Shown here: positions 1 to 8,330 of the stretch, piece by piece
Layout: every line of letters begins with the position of its first letter
Numbering within the stretch: the first letter of the stretch is position 1
DNA from: an uncultured Bacteroidales bacterium
GTDB taxonomy: Bacteria; Bacteroidota; Bacteroidia; Bacteroidales; WCHB1-69
DNA: 34,266 bases
Assembly (NCBI GenBank): GCA_937901455.1
Contig: CALDIA010000118.1
Location: 1 to 34,266, forward strand
Direction of reading: 5' to 3'
Program-made: the position numbers and the translations under genes
The notes under the pieces: model-generated
Seen by the model: the letters and a program-made list of their open reading frames with translations, nothing else
Databases searched by the model: none
Told to the model about the DNA's origin: nothing

Positions 1-487
1 CCTGTTCAATAGGGTTCTGGGTGGCCAACACGAAGAAAGGGTCAGGCAATGCATAAGTAGTGCCATTCATACTGACAGAGCGCTCCTGCATAGCCTCCAG
101 CAAAGCTGATTGTGTCTTGGGAGGCGTTCTGTTAATCTCGTCTGCCAACACAATATTTGCGAAAACAGGACCCTTCACAAACTTGAAATTACGGTTGTCG
201 TCCAAAATCTCTGCACCCATGATGTCAGAAGGCATCAGGTCTGGGGTGAATTGGATACGGTTGTAGCTCATATCCACCGCCTTGGCTATTGTTGTAATCA
301 TCAATGTTTTTGCCAAACCGGGCACACCTATCAGCAAAGCATGACTGCGGCTGAACATCGACATCAGGATATTCTTCACCACCTCATCTTGCCCAACTAT
401 CACCTTGGCTATCTCACTTTTAAGCTCCTTATACTTCTCAACAAAAGCCTCTATGGCTTCTACATCGTTCTTATATTCTTGATTCAT
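1..487 (-). CDS. MoxR-family AAA+ ATPase, N-terminal part (cut by window edge)
   Basis: About 162 residues are visible before the gene runs off the left edge. Walker A reads GVPGLAKT at residues 54-61 and Walker B reads LADEINR at 114-120, followed by the PPKTQSALLEAMQE and LATQNPIEQ segments typical of MoxR ATPases. MoxR proteins are cytoplasmic AAA+ chaperones that commonly work with von Willebrand factor A domain partners. Those partners would lie beyond the left edge. The ATG at 485-487 is 12 bp after the stop of the SurA-like gene, so the two are probably co-transcribed. Family assignment is firm; the client is not visible. Confidence 0.93.
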   Translation of the reverse strand, partial: MNQEYKNDVEAIEAFVEKYKELKSEIAKVIVGQDEVVKNILMSMFSRSHALLIGVPGLAKTLMITTIAKAVDMSYNRIQFTPDLMPSDIMGAEILDDNRNFKFVKGPVFANIVLADEINRTPPKTQSALLEAMQERSVSMNGTTYALPDPFFVLATQNPIEQ

Positions 488-499
488 TATGATAATTGT

Positions 500-1849
500 T
501 TACGGAATCTGCCATTTAGTAACGAAATCACACGTTTTATATTGTGCACTTAACCTTATGCTGGTCACTTTCACTTTCTCTATAATCCACTTTTCCAGTT
601 CGTCATACTTCTTGCTTTCCAGTGCGGCATTCTTGATCATGTCATAGTCTTCCACTATGTTTGCCTTATGCTCGCTGACTTTTTCCTTGAGATAGAGAAT
701 TCTGTAGGCCATCAACCCATCATCGTTCACAAAGGGCACGCATTCAGAATACTCGCCAGGTATCAACTTGTTGATTGTGACGAATGTCGCCTCATCAAGC
801 GTTTGTTTGTCGAAATTATTAGAATTGGTATAGGGATTGATTGCCAGGCCTCCATTGTCCTTGGTAGAGCCCTCCGAAAAACGCTTGGCAGCCTGGTCTA
901 TAGGGAGTTTTTCGTTGATGATGATGTTGCGCACGCTATCGAGATAGGTGATGGCCTTCACCTGTTCATCGGCAGATGGCTTGGGTTGGATGAGAATGTG
1001 AGCCACATGGATGGATTCGCCCCTGCGTTCAATCATCTGGATGATATGATAGCCCGCCTGGGTTTTGATAACTTGTGACACTTCGCCAGATTTGAGGTTG
1101 AAGGCTGCGGCTTCAAACTCTGGGTAAAGGGTTCCGCGCTCCACAAAGCCCAGGTCACCACCACGCGATGCGCTACCGGGGTCGTCAGAATAGAGTCGCG
1201 CCAGCATTGACATCTTCTCGCCGCGCAAGATACGCTCCCGATACTCGTTGAGGCGTTCCTTGACGGCCAACACCTCCTCGTCGCTGACTGGCGGGATCTT
1301 CACAATCTCGCCAAACACATAAGTGGTGGGCACCATTGGCATGCTGTCAGTGTTAATCTCTGCAGCAAACTTCTTCACCTCCGAAGGCGTAATGGTGATA
1401 TCGCCCGTGATGTTGTACTGCACCTGCTCAATCAGGGCCTGCTCCCGCATCATCTCCCTCATCTCCTTCTTGATATCCGTCATCGACTTCTTAAAGTAAT
1501 TCTCGATATACTTCACATCGCCTCCCACCTGCTGTAGAAAATAGGAGATCTGCGAATTGAGCCGGTATTCAACCTCCTCGTCAGTAACCTCAATACTGTC
1601 CAAGTCGGCCTGATGCAACATCAGCTTGTTAAAGACCAAGTTCTCCAGAATCTGGCATCGCACCTCTTCAGGATTGTCAATGTTACGGTACTGCGCTTTA
1701 TAGTCCAGATAATGCTTCTCAAGGTCCGACTGCAGAATCACTTCCTTGCCGACAATAGCCACAATACCGTCCACCATAGTGCCTCCGCCCTGGGCAAATG
1801 CCATTAGCCCGACGCAGATGCTGATGATACTTATGAATAGTCTCTTCAT
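500..1849 (-). CDS. SurA-like periplasmic peptidyl-prolyl isomerase / chaperone
   Basis: A 449-residue exported protein. The signal peptide starts MKRLFISII and ends near FAQ. A SurA-type N-terminal helical region (about 25-165) is followed by two parvulin-like (PPIC) domains. The first is clear: LARLYSDDPGSASRGGDLGFVERG, then FNLKSGEVSQVIKTQAGYHIIQM. The second begins at HVAHILIQPKPS and carries AKRFSEGSTKDNGG, with a more diverged end. In this family the protein escorts outer-membrane proteins through the periplasm. A TTG codon at 1856-1858 would add three residues, but the ATG at 1847-1849 gives a normal signal peptide and is preferred. It is the promoter-proximal gene of a surA-moxR unit, 120 bp downstream of rpmH. 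Confidence 0.9.
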   Translation of the reverse strand: MKRLFISIISICVGLMAFAQGGGTMVDGIVAIVGKEVILQSDLEKHYLDYKAQYRNIDNPEEVRCQILENLVFNKLMLHQADLDSIEVTDEEVEYRLNSQISYFLQQVGGDVKYIENYFKKSMTDIKKEMREMMREQALIEQVQYNITGDITITPSEVKKFAAEINTDSMPMVPTTYVFGEIVKIPPVSDEEVLAVKERLNEYRERILRGEKMSMLARLYSDDPGSASRGGDLGFVERGTLYPEFEAAAFNLKSGEVSQVIKTQAGYHIIQMIERRGESIHVAHILIQPKPSADEQVKAITYLDSVRNIIINEKLPIDQAAKRFSEGSTKDNGGLAINPYTNSNNFDKQTLDEATFVTINKLIPGEYSECVPFVNDDGLMAYRILYLKEKVSEHKANIVEDYDMIKNAALESKKYDELEKWIIEKVKVTSIRLSAQYKTCDFVTKWQIP

Positions 1850-1901
1850 ACCCGACAAACAGTTATTTGTTATGAATAGTGATATCTTTTAAATCAGGGT
1901 G

Positions 1902-1909
1902 CGAAAATA
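1902..1909 (-). promoter_or_regulatory. weak -7-like element upstream of surA-moxR
   Basis: The minus strand reads TATTTTCG, one mismatch from the Bacteroidota -7 consensus TAnnTTTG, about 53 nt before the surA ATG. It directly follows the T-run of the putative rpmH terminator. No good -33 element is visible, so this is only a candidate. Confidence 0.3.
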
Positions 1910-1910
1910 C

Positions 1911-1938
1911 AAAAAAAAGAAGACAAATGCCTTCTTTT
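1911..1938 (-). terminator. putative intrinsic terminator of rpmH
   Basis: On the minus strand an 8-bp stem AAAAGAAG / CTTCTTTT (plus positions 1915-1922 and 1931-1938) encloses an 8-nt loop and runs into a T-tract. The stem is A/T-rich, so efficiency is uncertain. It lies 32 bp after the rpmH stop codon. Confidence 0.55.
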
Positions 1939-1969
1939 ATTCTTCACAGTCTTTATCGCAATCAAAAGA

Positions 1970-2128
1970 TTATTTTCTGCCTAAGCTCTCGTCAGAAACT
2001 GTCAATTTTTTTCTGCCTTTCGCTCTGCGAGCAGCCAATACGCGACGACCGTTGGCGGTAGACATTCTCTCTCTGAAACCATGTTTATGTCTACGTCTCG
2101 TGTTTGAAGGTTGATATGTTCTTTTCAT
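1970..2128 (-). CDS. rpmH: 50S ribosomal protein L34
   Basis: A 52-residue, very basic protein starting MKRTYQPSNTRRRHKHGF and continuing RMSTANGRRVLAARRAKGRKKL, which is the L34 signature along almost the whole length. L34 is a component of the large ribosomal subunit. Start ATG is 2126-2128 and stop TAA is 1970-1972. A full consensus promoter lies just upstream (2162-2192) and a hairpin with a T-run downstream (1911-1938), so it is probably monocistronic. The short C-terminal tail TVSDESLGRK after the basic core is longer than in enterobacterial L34. The rnpA-yidC neighbours common in other phyla are absent. Confidence 0.96.
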   Translation of the reverse strand: MKRTYQPSNTRRRHKHGFRERMSTANGRRVLAARRAKGRKKLTVSDESLGRK

Positions 2129-2161
2129 CTCTGTATGATTTTATTGTCGTTTTAAGGACGG

Positions 2162-2192
2162 CAAAAATACACTTTTTTTCGTTTCCTCCAAA
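2162..2192 (-). promoter_or_regulatory. consensus Bacteroidota promoter for rpmH
   Basis: The minus strand has TTTG (plus 2189-2192), a 19-nt spacer, then TATTTTTG (plus 2162-2169). This matches the -33 TTTG / -7 TAnnTTTG rule exactly. The -7 box lies 33 nt before the rpmH ATG. It is the cleanest promoter in the window. Confidence 0.8.
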
Positions 2193-2485
2193 CTTCCTGC
2201 ACATTTTTATTTTTCAGGCAAAGACACAAAAAACGGAACTTGCACCATACTGTTAATCAGTTATATACGTCCAGTATTCAAAATTTAAAATCAACTATTT
2301 TAGTAAAAAAAGAATGGCCCCATTGGAAAATTATCAACAGTTTTGAATGAATTACTGGCTAAAAAACGCAAATCGCAACGATGGCAACAAAGGGGAATTT
2401 ATTTTTAATGAAATTTGGTTAATATAAATACGTAATTTTTGTTATTATTGCTTTTCCTAATCAAGTGCGAAAAAAATATAAAGTT
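2193..2485. other. AT-rich divergent intergenic region
   Basis: This stretch separates the minus-strand rpmH promoter from the plus-strand CAP-like gene. I see no coding capacity. It contains poly-A/T tracts and one DnaA-box-like TTATCAACA at 2331-2339. A TA-N3-TTTG element (about 2433-2441) with one base too many could be a poor -7 box for the gene at 2486. No terminator or riboswitch-like structure is evident. Confidence 0.5.
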
Positions 2486-4939
2486 ATGATAAAGAAGATT
2501 GCCCTTTCGTTTGGATTTATTTTATTGGTTTTCAATTATATGTCTTTTTCTCAGACTGAAAACCCCTATGCTGATTTCAATCCTGAATCATTAAAGGAAA
2601 ATGCAAAATATGTGCGAAATTTCGCCCCAAACAATTATGATGAGAAGATTTTGTATGCCTGTTTGACTGAAATGATAGACATGGCTCGACAGGAGTACGC
2701 CTTTCTGCCCGTCATGAAACACGATGAGAACTTAGACTCCACAGCGCAGTTCCAAGCCGACCACATGGCTTCTAAGGATGAGAAGACCGAGGAGAACGTG
2801 GCACCTTACAAGACTATTTTCTATCGTCTGCGGAAATATGATCTCGCAGGCAACGGCACCGAGTTAATTGCCAAAACCAAAGCCTATCTCGGTGAGAAAG
2901 AGTATTCTTACTACGACCTCTGCTTTGCCACCGTGCAGTCGTTTCTTAAGAACATCAAGACCGCCGTGGTGCTGTTAGATGGGCAGTACACCTATCTCGG
3001 CATCGGCTTCAATACCGACAAACTGATGAAGAATATGTATCTGTCGTGCGTGCTGACCAATGACCGTGCCTTCAACTACAACAAACCTGGCTACAGCGTG
3101 AAAGATCTGCCCTACACCAAATCATCCAACAGCTTAAAGCCTTACGATGACCGCGTATGCAAAAAATGCGCCACGGAGCCCGGACTGGAAATACTGTCCG
3201 AGTACGTGAAAATGCACAAGGACGGAGCTGTTTATATGGAGTGTGATGATGCCAAAGGTTTGAAGAAACTCATAGGCAAAGAGGGTGACGCCATTGTGAT
3301 TGACTTTGTACAGCAGAGCAACTACGGCTGCCATAACGCCACTACCGACTACAACCTTTCGCACAGGGGCTTTATTTCTAAGCCTATCACCTATGAAAAG
3401 ATGATGTCTGCTAACGAAAACACCAATGCCAAAAGCAATAAAATCATAGCCAAGTTGGCAGACTTGCCAGTTGAAATCAGCGAGGATGCAGATGTGAACA
3501 TCCACATTTTGGTCTTGAAAGAGGGCAACCGCGTATGTCGTACCATTATCCCCAAGAAAATAGAGGTGAAATCGGCCGACTACGAAGAGAAGATCATGTA
3601 CGTGAAAGATCTCGCAGGCATTAAGAGCAAAGGCGAGTGGGTAGCCACTGCCGAGACAGGCGACTTCAGCGTGACCTTCCCCTACGACCTGAAGAAAACC
3701 GACTACACCTCGGCCGCATTCGCCAGCCAGCTCAAGGAGGTGAACGTACCCGAATACAAGGTGAACAGCATAGAAATCATCGCCCACAACTCCCCCAACT
3801 ACTACCAAGATGCCAACTATCAGAAGATCCAGCAAAAGCGCGCCGATTTTCTGAAAAAAGACCTCCAAACCCGTTATCCTGGCGTGGACATCACCGTTTC
3901 CTACGACTTCTGCTATGAAAAATTCAAAAAAGACATCAATAGCCACCCCGAATATTACGACCTTGGCTTCGACGATCTGCCCACCATGGCCCGCAAACTG
4001 AAAAACGACAGTTGGGCACTGAAGACACTCGACAGCGGCTATCTATCTCCGTGTCGATTCTACGAAATCAAATATCTGGTTACTTTCCAAAATGAGACCA
4101 AAACAGAAGAACAGAAGTTTGTGACCTGGAAATTCAACCAAGCTCTTTCGGAAAAAAACACCGGGTTGGCCATGTCAATAGAAAACTACATGATGGACCA
4201 GGTGGAAAAGGGCAAATACACTTCCAGTTTCCTGAAAGAGATGCAAATCCCGATGAAGAAGGAGTATCAGACGTTACTGAACAACAAATTGTACATGCAG
4301 TACTTCTTTTCTTCCAAGCTCACTCCTGAAATTGCCAAGGAGATGACGCAGATTTACAACCTCAACCCTGCCAACGTACTGTTGTCATACAACACGACCA
4401 TCGGTGCGGTAAAAGCCGCCACCATCCAGTCTGTTACCGACATTGCCAAGACCCAAGCCGACATTGACAAGTTGTACACCATCCCCGCCATTCCTAAAGA
4501 CCGGGCAAATGCCCTCAACATGGAGTATCAATTCAAGGTAGTTAACTACCTCGACACCGTGCCTGTCACAACGGAGACAGCCGCCTTGAAAACAGCTACC
4601 TTCGCTAAAATCAAGGAAATTCGGAACCACAAATTAGACAGTTGGAAAAATGCCTACAAGTTGGCATCCTACTTTGTGAAACAATATGACTATCAATATG
4701 CCTGCTCCTTAATGAATCCCTTTTTGGATGACCCCACCATCTCTGAGGATTTCATATTCTCATATATTTCCATAGCGGCTCATCGCGAGGAGACCTTCCT
4801 CAGTGGACTCTTCACCAAGGCTGTACAGTTGGCCAAAGACAAAAACGCACCCCGTTTGTGCGGCTTATTCGACAAGTTGCCGGCTTGTGTATTGGAAAAC
4901 TCGGATGTTAAGAAAATAATTTGTAAGGAATGCAGATAG
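2486..4939 (+). CDS. Secreted CAP-domain-like protein with an OmpA-like middle segment
   Basis: An 817-residue exported protein; the signal peptide is MIKKIALSFGFILLVFNYMSFSQ. An upstream in-frame GTG at 2465 would add seven residues before it, so the ATG at 2486 is chosen. Residues about 45-200 resemble the CAP (SCP/PR-1) superfamily: LTEMIDMARQE, LDSTAQFQADHMASKDEKTEENVA, and VVLLDGQYTYLGIGF. A central part near 420-460 (SIEIIAHNSPNY, then NYQKIQQKRADFLKKDLQ) resembles the OmpA-like pattern in which repeated numbering residues and QKRAxxL follow a periplasmic strand. The C-terminal 300 residues are helical and unrecognised; there is no T9SS sorting domain. It overlaps the next gene by 10 bp. 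Signal and CAP likeness are fairly clear; the rest is inference. Confidence 0.7.
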   Translation: MIKKIALSFGFILLVFNYMSFSQTENPYADFNPESLKENAKYVRNFAPNNYDEKILYACLTEMIDMARQEYAFLPVMKHDENLDSTAQFQADHMASKDEKTEENVAPYKTIFYRLRKYDLAGNGTELIAKTKAYLGEKEYSYYDLCFATVQSFLKNIKTAVVLLDGQYTYLGIGFNTDKLMKNMYLSCVLTNDRAFNYNKPGYSVKDLPYTKSSNSLKPYDDRVCKKCATEPGLEILSEYVKMHKDGAVYMECDDAKGLKKLIGKEGDAIVIDFVQQSNYGCHNATTDYNLSHRGFISKPITYEKMMSANENTNAKSNKIIAKLADLPVEISEDADVNIHILVLKEGNRVCRTIIPKKIEVKSADYEEKIMYVKDLAGIKSKGEWVATAETGDFSVTFPYDLKKTDYTSAAFASQLKEVNVPEYKVNSIEIIAHNSPNYYQDANYQKIQQKRADFLKKDLQTRYPGVDITVSYDFCYEKFKKDINSHPEYYDLGFDDLPTMARKLKNDSWALKTLDSGYLSPCRFYEIKYLVTFQNETKTEEQKFVTWKFNQALSEKNTGLAMSIENYMMDQVEKGKYTSSFLKEMQIPMKKEYQTLLNNKLYMQYFFSSKLTPEIAKEMTQIYNLNPANVLLSYNTTIGAVKAATIQSVTDIAKTQADIDKLYTIPAIPKDRANALNMEYQFKVVNYLDTVPVTTETAALKTATFAKIKEIRNHKLDSWKNAYKLASYFVKQYDYQYACSLMNPFLDDPTISEDFIFSYISIAAHREETFLSGLFTKAVQLAKDKNAPRLCGLFDKLPACVLENSDVKKIICKECR

Positions 4940-5982
4940 AACCGACCGACTCGCTCGAACAGCAGAAAGACGAATTATACGAACACTATCGTTTTGTAGT
5001 GGACCCTGGCACGGAGTTGTTGCGTATTGACAAGTACTTGTTCAATCTGATTCGCAACACTTCACGCAACAAAGTACAGCAGGCGGCCAAAGCCGGGTGC
5101 ATCCTCGTTAATGGCAAGGCTGAAAAGCAAAACTACAAGGTGCATCCGAACGATGTCATCACCGTGCTGATGCCCAACCCTCCGCGTGACACCGAGATTC
5201 TTCCGGAAGACATTCCGTTACAGATAGCGTATGAAGATGACGACCTGCTGATTATCAATAAAGAGGCCGGTATGGTAGTGCACCCCGCCTATGGCAATTA
5301 CACCGGCACCATGGTGAATGCACTCTACTATTACCTGAAAGATCAAACGTTGCCCGATGGAACGCCCATGAAACCGCTCTTAGTACACCGCATCGACAAA
5401 AACACATCCGGCCTCCTTGCAGTCGCCAAGAATGAAATCGCGCAAATGCGTTTGGCTAAGGTCTTTTTCGACCACAACATAGATCGCAAATACTGGGCAT
5501 TGGCTTGGGGCGACTTTGAGGAGGACGAGGGAACCATCATCGGCAATGTCGGCCGCCATCCCAAGGATCGTATGGTCATGACCGTATTCCCTGAAGGCAG
5601 TGAACAAGGGAAACACGCCGTCACCCATTGGCGCGTCATCGAGCGCTTCGGCTATGTCACCCTGCTGGAGTGCCAGTTGGAGACCGGGCGCACCCACCAG
5701 ATCCGCGTGCACCTACAGTCCATCGGACACCCGCTCTTCAACGATGAAGCGTATGGCGGCAACCGTATACTAAAAGGAACTACCTTTACGAAATACCAGC
5801 AATTCATCCGCAACTGCTTTGCCCTGATGCCCCGGCAAGCACTACATGCCAAGTCGCTGGGTTTTACACACCCCACGACCGGAAACTTCATCCAATTCGA
5901 TTCTGAACTGCCAGAAGACTTTGCCGCTGTAGTAGAGAAATGGAGGGGGTATGTGGAAAACAGGCCGTTGGAAGAGGAGTAG
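4930..5982 (+). CDS. RluD/RluA-family 23S rRNA pseudouridine synthase
   Basis: 350 residues. An S4-type RNA-binding domain occupies about 29-85 (LLRIDKYLFNLIRNTSRNKV, then GCILVNGK). The catalytic pseudouridine synthase domain follows, with motif LLVHRIDKNTSG giving catalytic Asp156, and the later LETGRTHQIRVHLQSIGHPLFND motif. The family isomerises specific uridines in rRNA; RluD (23S helix 69) is the closest match by layout, but the exact site cannot be read from sequence. The ATG lies inside the last codons of the CAP-like gene, so translation is probably coupled. Length is normal. Confidence 0.92.
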   Translation: MQIEPTDSLEQQKDELYEHYRFVVDPGTELLRIDKYLFNLIRNTSRNKVQQAAKAGCILVNGKAEKQNYKVHPNDVITVLMPNPPRDTEILPEDIPLQIAYEDDDLLIINKEAGMVVHPAYGNYTGTMVNALYYYLKDQTLPDGTPMKPLLVHRIDKNTSGLLAVAKNEIAQMRLAKVFFDHNIDRKYWALAWGDFEEDEGTIIGNVGRHPKDRMVMTVFPEGSEQGKHAVTHWRVIERFGYVTLLECQLETGRTHQIRVHLQSIGHPLFNDEAYGGNRILKGTTFTKYQQFIRNCFALMPRQALHAKSLGFTHPTTGNFIQFDSELPEDFAAVVEKWRGYVENRPLEEE

Positions 5983-6019
5983 TACTTGGACAGAAAATAT
6001 AATTGAACACACATAGGAG

Positions 6020-6201
6020 TATGGCACGCCCGATGTAATGATAGCCGCTTGGGGCGGACTGTACGAGGAGAACCATATCTGCTTTAGCCTGAGCAAGCAC
6101 AAGACCACCGACAACTTGGCCTCAACAAGGCCTTCACCCTCAGCTACGCCGACGCCCGCACGGTGGTTGAGAGCGACTATTTCGGTATTGTCAGCGGCAA
6201 C
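6020..6201 (+). pseudogene. Decayed internal fragment of a flavin reductase (FMN-binding split-barrel) gene
   Basis: Frame 1 (6020-6118) reads YGTPDVMIAAWGGLYEENH, then ICFSLSKHKTTDNL. After a one-base slip it continues in another frame from 6118 as GLNKAFTLSYADARTVVESD and YFGIVSGN up to 6201. Together these match the early part of flavoredoxin-like flavin reductases of Bacteroidota, which carry GTPNVMTAAWGG, HKTT and DYVGIVSGN. A single missing G near 6118 (TTGGCC for TTGGGCC) explains the frameshift. An in-frame TAG lies at 6014-6016, and no start or C-terminal half is present. The relic overlaps the last codons of the convergent TonB receptor gene. Family recognition is from memory of the motif pattern. 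Confidence 0.75.
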
Positions 6202-8276
6202 ACCAACTTTACGACAACGTTCCGTCCCATGCTGAACACGCCCCGCCGACCCGTGACCACGTTCACGTCGGCGTATTTCAAACGGCTCAGATGGTCCTGG
6301 TAGCAGGCATTGGTAAGGTTGTCGGCTATGACATGCAGCTCAAAAGCCTTTCTTCCCTTTATCTTGATGTCTGTCCCGACCGAAAGGCCCAGGAGCACGT
6401 AGGAGGGCGTCGGTGTTTCGGTATCGTAGGCCGCAAAGCAGTGGCTCTGCCGCAAATACCAGTCCAAGTGTGCGGCAACATACGCATTGTCGAACACTTT
6501 AGCTTTGTGCGTGATTTCATATTTGACATTACCCGTGAGCCGAGGGGCGGGAGTCATGGGCAACCACCTCATCTTCCGGGGTTGGCGTAGCAACTGCGCA
6601 TTGACGTACGAGAAGTTGACAGCGAGGTGCAACGAGTGGATAGGGTGACAATCCAAACTGGCCTCGAGCCCCCACAGCAAGGCATTCCCCTGGGCGTACT
6701 CGAACGTCATTAGATCAGGCTCTATCACGCTGTCGATGCGGTGCAAATAAATGTAATTCCGGATGTGGTTGACAAACATCGATGCTTGAAACTCCACATA
6801 TTTGTTGGCATAATCAATTGTGAAGTCGGTCTGCCAACTGTATTCTGGTTTAAAGTGGCGATTGCCGATCTCGTAGCGCAACGAGCCCTCATGCTCGCCG
6901 TTGGAGGCCAATTCGCTGATATTGGGGGCACGATAGCCTCGCGCCATGTTGAACTTCAAGTCCAAATGCTTCGTAACCTCAAAAGTAGCGCCCAAACTGC
7001 CCGTCACTCCGTTGAAGTGCCGCCTGAAATCCGTGAAACGCTCCCCATCTCCTTCCTTAAGTCCTTTGGAACTTAAATAGCGGTGGTCATAGCGCAGGCC
7101 ACCGCTCAAGTTCCAACGATTCCAAGACTTCGACGCTGTGGCATAAACCCCAAAATCAAACAAGCCATAATCGGGAATGAGATATTCTTCGCCAAGGTTC
7201 AGGGATTTCTGCCCCATGCCGTTCACACCAGTCGAAAACTTCCATCCCTTAATCTTTTCCGAAACATAGCGGAAATCATAGTTCAGGGTATGGAGTTGCA
7301 GGTAAAGCCCGTATTTATCAGGCGATTCCTCATACTCCTTACGCTGGTTCTGCTGATAGCCCATAATAAGCTTCAGTTGACCCAATTTCAGTCTGACAGA
7401 GGTTTCGGAAACGGCCTTGCAGTGATGGACCCGCTGATAGGGCAAGGCATTACGATAGGTTCTCACATGTTCCACCTCGGAGAGCAATTCGCCCGTTATC
7501 GTATCGCGCTCGCCCTCCACGATACTCGGGTTAAGGTTATAATAACCGAATTTGAGGGTAGATATTCCCCAGCTTTTCATCAGCCCGACTTTGGCCGAAA
7601 AGGCTCTCTCATAAAATTGGGAATTAGGGACATAGCCATCGTAGCGGTTTTTATAGGCATGGGCATGCTTCTCACTATAGCGTACGTCCCAAAAGTATCC
7701 CTTGTGGTTGCCACCCAAGTTAATCGATCCTCCAAAAAGTCCATTATTGGTCTGATATTCAGCATTAACACTTCCTTTAAGGGTGCCTTTGGGCAAAATA
7801 GGATACCCTTTCAGCACTAAAACGCCGCCCAAGGCATCGGAACCGTACATCAGGCTGGCAGGACCTTTCAGTATTTCAACCGTACCCACCTCGTTAGCAT
7901 CGATTTCAAGGCCGTGCTCATCGCCCCACTGCTGACCCTCCTGCCGGATACCGTCGTTGACGACCACGATGCGGTTGTACCCCAAACCGCGAATAACGGG
8001 CTTCGAGATGCCACCGCCAGTGGTGATTTGCGCCATACCGGGCATTTTGGCCAAGGCATCAATGAGGTTGAGAGAGGGCAACTCATGCAGCTCCTTCGCT
8101 TTGAGGATAGTGATTGGCAGGGGCGATTCCTTCATCTTCATGTCGCCCAAGGCTCCCGTAATTGTCACCTCTTTCAGTTCCAAATGTTTGAAAAACATAT
8201 CTGTAGAGTCAATCTGACCCTGTGCTGCCGCCGACAATATACATACCAGCGACAAACCTAAAAACAATTTCTTCAT
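6177..8276 (-). CDS. TonB-dependent outer-membrane receptor, possibly for a metal or metal complex
   Basis: 699 residues. A signal peptide (MKKLFLGLSLVCILSAAAQ) precedes a plug domain at about 30-155: LNLIDALAKMPGM, PVIRGLGYNRIVVVNDGIRQEGQQWGDEHG, VEILKGPASLMYGSDALGG. A beta-barrel fills the rest, with ARGYRAPNISELASNGEHEG and a His-rich set of loops. There is no N-terminal carboxypeptidase-like domain and no SusD partner, which points to a siderophore, vitamin or metal receptor rather than a glycan system. The HGLE, HHC and NGEHEG segments recall ZnuD-like zinc receptors, but that is inference. The predicted C-terminus (KLVLPLTIPK) lacks the usual final aromatic residue; its last codons come from the flavin reductase relic. 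The 105-aa Cys/His protein lies 54 bp upstream, probably in the same operon. Confidence 0.9.
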   Translation of the reverse strand: MKKLFLGLSLVCILSAAAQGQIDSTDMFFKHLELKEVTITGALGDMKMKESPLPITILKAKELHELPSLNLIDALAKMPGMAQITTGGGISKPVIRGLGYNRIVVVNDGIRQEGQQWGDEHGLEIDANEVGTVEILKGPASLMYGSDALGGVLVLKGYPILPKGTLKGSVNAEYQTNNGLFGGSINLGGNHKGYFWDVRYSEKHAHAYKNRYDGYVPNSQFYERAFSAKVGLMKSWGISTLKFGYYNLNPSIVEGERDTITGELLSEVEHVRTYRNALPYQRVHHCKAVSETSVRLKLGQLKLIMGYQQNQRKEYEESPDKYGLYLQLHTLNYDFRYVSEKIKGWKFSTGVNGMGQKSLNLGEEYLIPDYGLFDFGVYATASKSWNRWNLSGGLRYDHRYLSSKGLKEGDGERFTDFRRHFNGVTGSLGATFEVTKHLDLKFNMARGYRAPNISELASNGEHEGSLRYEIGNRHFKPEYSWQTDFTIDYANKYVEFQASMFVNHIRNYIYLHRIDSVIEPDLMTFEYAQGNALLWGLEASLDCHPIHSLHLAVNFSYVNAQLLRQPRKMRWLPMTPAPRLTGNVKYEITHKAKVFDNAYVAAHLDWYLRQSHCFAAYDTETPTPSYVLLGLSVGTDIKIKGRKAFELHVIADNLTNACYQDHLSRLKYADVNVVTGRRGVFSMGRNVVVKLVLPLTIPK

Positions 8277-8330
8277 TTTTTGGTCTTGCTAATAAATTTT
8301 AATTGTAGTAAATTGATTTTCTGAAATCTA

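Noticed and set aside
2331..2339. DnaA-box-like TTATCAACA near rpmH, suggesting a replication origin
   Set aside because: Only one box, no cluster and no dnaA, rnpA or yidC nearby.
3134..3946. Long minus-strand open frame (270 codons) opposite the CAP-like gene
   Set aside because: Antisense to a gene with a signal peptide and recognisable domain; its translation shows no family or signal and is a shadow.
7083..7820. Plus-strand open frame of 245 codons opposite the TonB receptor
   Set aside because: Antisense shadow of the receptor's conserved barrel region.
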